From: Ferranicluibacter rubi
GTDB taxonomy: Bacteria; Pseudomonadota; Alphaproteobacteria; Rhizobiales; Rhizobiaceae
Length of the DNA: 64,000 bases
Assembly (NCBI RefSeq): GCF_011603255.1
Contig: NZ_JAANCM010000004.1
Span: forward strand, 372,001-436,000
Reading direction: 5' to 3'
In this document: one piece after another, positions 62,740-64,000 of the stretch
Numbering within the stretch: position 1 is the stretch's first letter
Layout of the letters: each line of letters opens with the position of its first letter
Notes under the pieces: generated by a model
The model's input: only the letters and a program-made list of their open reading frames with translations
The model's database searches: none
Told to the model about the DNA's origin: nothing
Translations under genes and position numbers: made by a program

Positions 62740-63174
62740 CTATTCGCCATCCGGGCGGCCACGCATCTTCTTGACCTCTCCGCGTCCGCTCTTCGCCTTC
62801 AGGCGGCGCTCCACCGAGCCGCGGGTCGGCTTGGTCTTGCGGCGGGGCGGCGGGGGCGGTTCGGCGGCTTTGAGGATCAGCGCCTTCAGCCGCTCGCGCG
62901 CGTCCTCGCGATTGCGATCCTGGCTGCGGAAGCTGTTCGCCTCGATCATCAGCACGCCCTCTTTCGAGACCCTGCGACCGGCAAGGCCGATCGCGATGTC
63001 GCGGATGCGCTCGGGCAGGGAAGGGGACGCCGCAATATTGAAGAACAGCTGGACGGCGGTCGCGACCTTGTTGACGTTCTGCCCGCCAGGGCCGCCCGCC
63101 AGCACGAACTGCTCGCTCAGTTCCCAGCCGGCAATGACGATCCGGTCGTTGATATAGAGGGGGTCGCTTGCCAT
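62740..63174 (-). CDS. arfB: Alternative ribosome-rescue factor ArfB (YaeJ)
   Basis: Release-factor-like protein that frees stalled non-stop ribosomes. The catalytic GGQ is at residues 30-32 in LAGGPGGQNVNK. The tail is basic and proline-rich (PPPPPRRKTKPTRGSVERRLKAKSGR), which in known ArfB threads into the empty mRNA channel. AAAGG lies before the ATG that gives MASDPLYINDR, 144 residues; the frame upstream of it is non-coding in character. It is followed by alkB. Confidence 0.94.
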   Translation of the reverse strand: MASDPLYINDRIVIAGWELSEQFVLAGGPGGQNVNKVATAVQLFFNIAASPSLPERIRDIAIGLAGRRVSKEGVLMIEANSFRSQDRNREDARERLKALILKAAEPPPPPRRKTKPTRGSVERRLKAKSGRGEVKKMRGRPDGE

Positions 63175-63227
63175 GCCGTTGCCTTTCGTTCCCTGTTTAT
63201 TCCAGCTTGGCGTGCTTTGCCAAGAGA

Positions 63228-63268
63228 GCAATTCCAGCAAAAGTGCACAGCGGTTTTGCTGAAATTGC
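63228..63268. repeat. Imperfect palindromic intergenic element, rhizobial-repeat-like
   Basis: GCAATTCCAGCAAAA and TTTTGCTGAAATTGC pair as a 15-bp stem with one mismatch around an 11-base spacer GTGCACAGCGG. From memory it looks like the abundant short palindromic elements of Rhizobiaceae intergenic regions (core with AAAAGTGCG and CGGTTTT). Only one copy is in the window, upstream of arfB. Confidence 0.6.
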
Positions 63269-63296
63269 GGGAAGACAAAAAGATAGGCCGAAAGAC

Positions 63297-63327
63297 AAAA
63301 CCCGGCGCTGTTACCAGCGCCGGGTTT
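63297..63327 (-). terminator. Terminator of pckA
   Basis: AAACCCGGCGCTG and CAGCGCCGGGTTT form a 13-bp stem with a 4-base loop; on the minus strand TTTTGTC follows. The parS-like site at 63324-63337 overlaps its right arm. Confidence 0.82.
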
Positions 63328-63337
63328 CACGTGAAAT
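63324..63337. promoter_or_regulatory. parS-like site (one core mismatch) beside the pckA terminator
   Basis: GTTTCACGTGAAAT differs from the perfect core at the last base. It lies about 30 kb from the proposed oriC, the farthest of the five, and overlaps a terminator stem. Confidence 0.5.
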
Positions 63338-63364
63338 CATCGATCAGGCGTTTCTGCCTGAGAC

Positions 63365-64000
63365 CTACTCCGCAGCGATGGCCAATCCCGGTGCCGCATC
63401 GCGGACGCCGCCATCGACGTGACTCTCGAACTTGGTGAAGTTCGCCACGAACATGTTGGCAAGCTTGCTGGCCTGCGCGTCATAGGCGGCACCGTCCGCC
63501 CAGGTCGAGCGCGGATCGAGAATACCGCCCTCGATACCGGCGACTTCGACCGGCACCGCGAAGCCGAAATTGGCATCGGCGCGGAATTCGGTCTCGGCCA
63601 GCGAGCCGTCGAGCGCTGCGGCGAGCAGAGCGCGGGTCGCCTTGATGGGCATGCGGCGGCCCGTACCGTAGGCACCACCGGTCCAGCCGGTGTTGACGAG
63701 CCAGCAGGTGACGCCGTGTTCGGCGATCAGTTCGCGCAGCAGGTTGCCGTATTCGCTCGGATGCCGCGGCATGAAAGGCGCGCCGAAGCAGGTCGAAAAG
63801 GTGGCTTCCGGTTCGGTCACGCCCTTTTCCGTGCCGGCGACCTTGGCGGTGTAGCCGGACAGGAAGTGATACATGGCTTGGTCGGCGGTCAGCTTGGCGA
63901 TCGGCGGCATCACGCCGAAGGCATCTGCCGTCAGCATGATGATCGTTTTGGGATGACCGGCCGTGCCCGTGGCGCTGGCATTGGGAATGAAGTCCAGCGG
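63365..64000 (-). CDS. pckA: Phosphoenolpyruvate carboxykinase (ATP), 3' part only
   Basis: Makes PEP from oxaloacetate with ATP, the entry to gluconeogenesis. The visible 211 residues are the C-terminal portion; the 5' end is outside the window. Seen are [33 protein letters not shown], the [14 protein letters not shown] block, [13 protein letters not shown], and [16 protein letters not shown] with conserved active-site residues. In rhizobia pckA usually heads toward chvI/chvG, which would be beyond the window. A terminator lies just after the stop. Confidence 0.96.
   Translation of the reverse strand, partial: PLDFIPNASATGTAGHPKTIIMLTADAFGVMPPIAKLTADQAMYHFLSGYTAKVAGTEKGVTEPEATFSTCFGAPFMPRHPSEYGNLLRELIAEHGVTCWLVNTGWTGGAYGTGRRMPIKATRALLAAALDGSLAETEFRADANFGFAVPVEVAGIEGGILDPRSTWADGAAYDAQASKLANMFVANFTKFESHVDGGVRDAAPGLAIAAE

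Overview
The window is a GC-rich, gene-dense stretch of an alphaproteobacterial chromosome. Gene content and order (hemE-hemJ-rho-mnmE-mnmG-rsmG-parA-parB on one side; ppsR-maf-aroE-coaE-dnaQ on the other; trpFBA-accD-folC-trxA-addAB further out; pckA at the edge) match the replication-origin region of Rhizobiales/Hyphomicrobiales, most like Rhizobiaceae. The genus cannot be fixed from the sequence alone. No rRNA, tRNA, CRISPR array, prophage or plasmid genes are visible.

The centre is a 406-base gap between hemE and ppsR, which I read as the chromosomal origin (oriC). It has an AT-rich block, four DnaA-box-like 9-mers and four GANTC sites. The genes nearest to it point away on both sides (23.4-33.0 kb all minus, 33.5-37.1 kb all plus). 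Five parS-like palindromes at about 15.0, 25.8, 27.7, 34.9 and 63.3 kb surround it and presumably bind the ParB encoded at 23.5-24.3 kb.

Left arm (0-33 kb): the end of an MltB-type lytic transglycosylase; carbonic anhydrase; pyridoxal kinase; the giant NAD-glutamate dehydrogenase with a UMF1-type transporter; purH, a heparinase-like protein, rsmB and htpX in one leftward run; an SdhAF4-like small protein; acsA divergent from the cell-cycle regulator trcR; a YggS-type PLP protein; leuS-lptE-holA; parB-parA-rsmG-mnmG; mnmE; rho; an 821-bp IS5-family (IS427-like) element; hemJ-hemE. The IS is the only mobile element. It sits exactly on the hemJ stop codon and leaves the protein intact.

Right arm (33-64 kb): ppsR, maf, aroE, coaE, dnaQ; fxsA-secB on the other strand; a Tim44-like protein, mltA, smr, an XRE regulator and gyrB; nitroreductase; an HpcH/HpaI aldolase; an intracellular PHB depolymerase with a Cys nucleophile; a DUF2852 protein; a YgjP-type metallopeptidase; trpF-trpB-trpA-accD-folC; then leftward trxA, addA, addB, a nucleotidyltransferase, alkB, arfB and the 3' part of pckA.

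Most of the window is housekeeping. The points worth a second look are the oriC/parS architecture, the IS at the hemJ stop codon, a palindrome over the trcR promoter, two inverted repeats in the phaZ leader, an AccD without its zinc-ribbon cysteines, an MltA without an export signal, an unassigned purH leader, and a palindromic intergenic element beside pckA. I did not find a convincing new multi-gene system.
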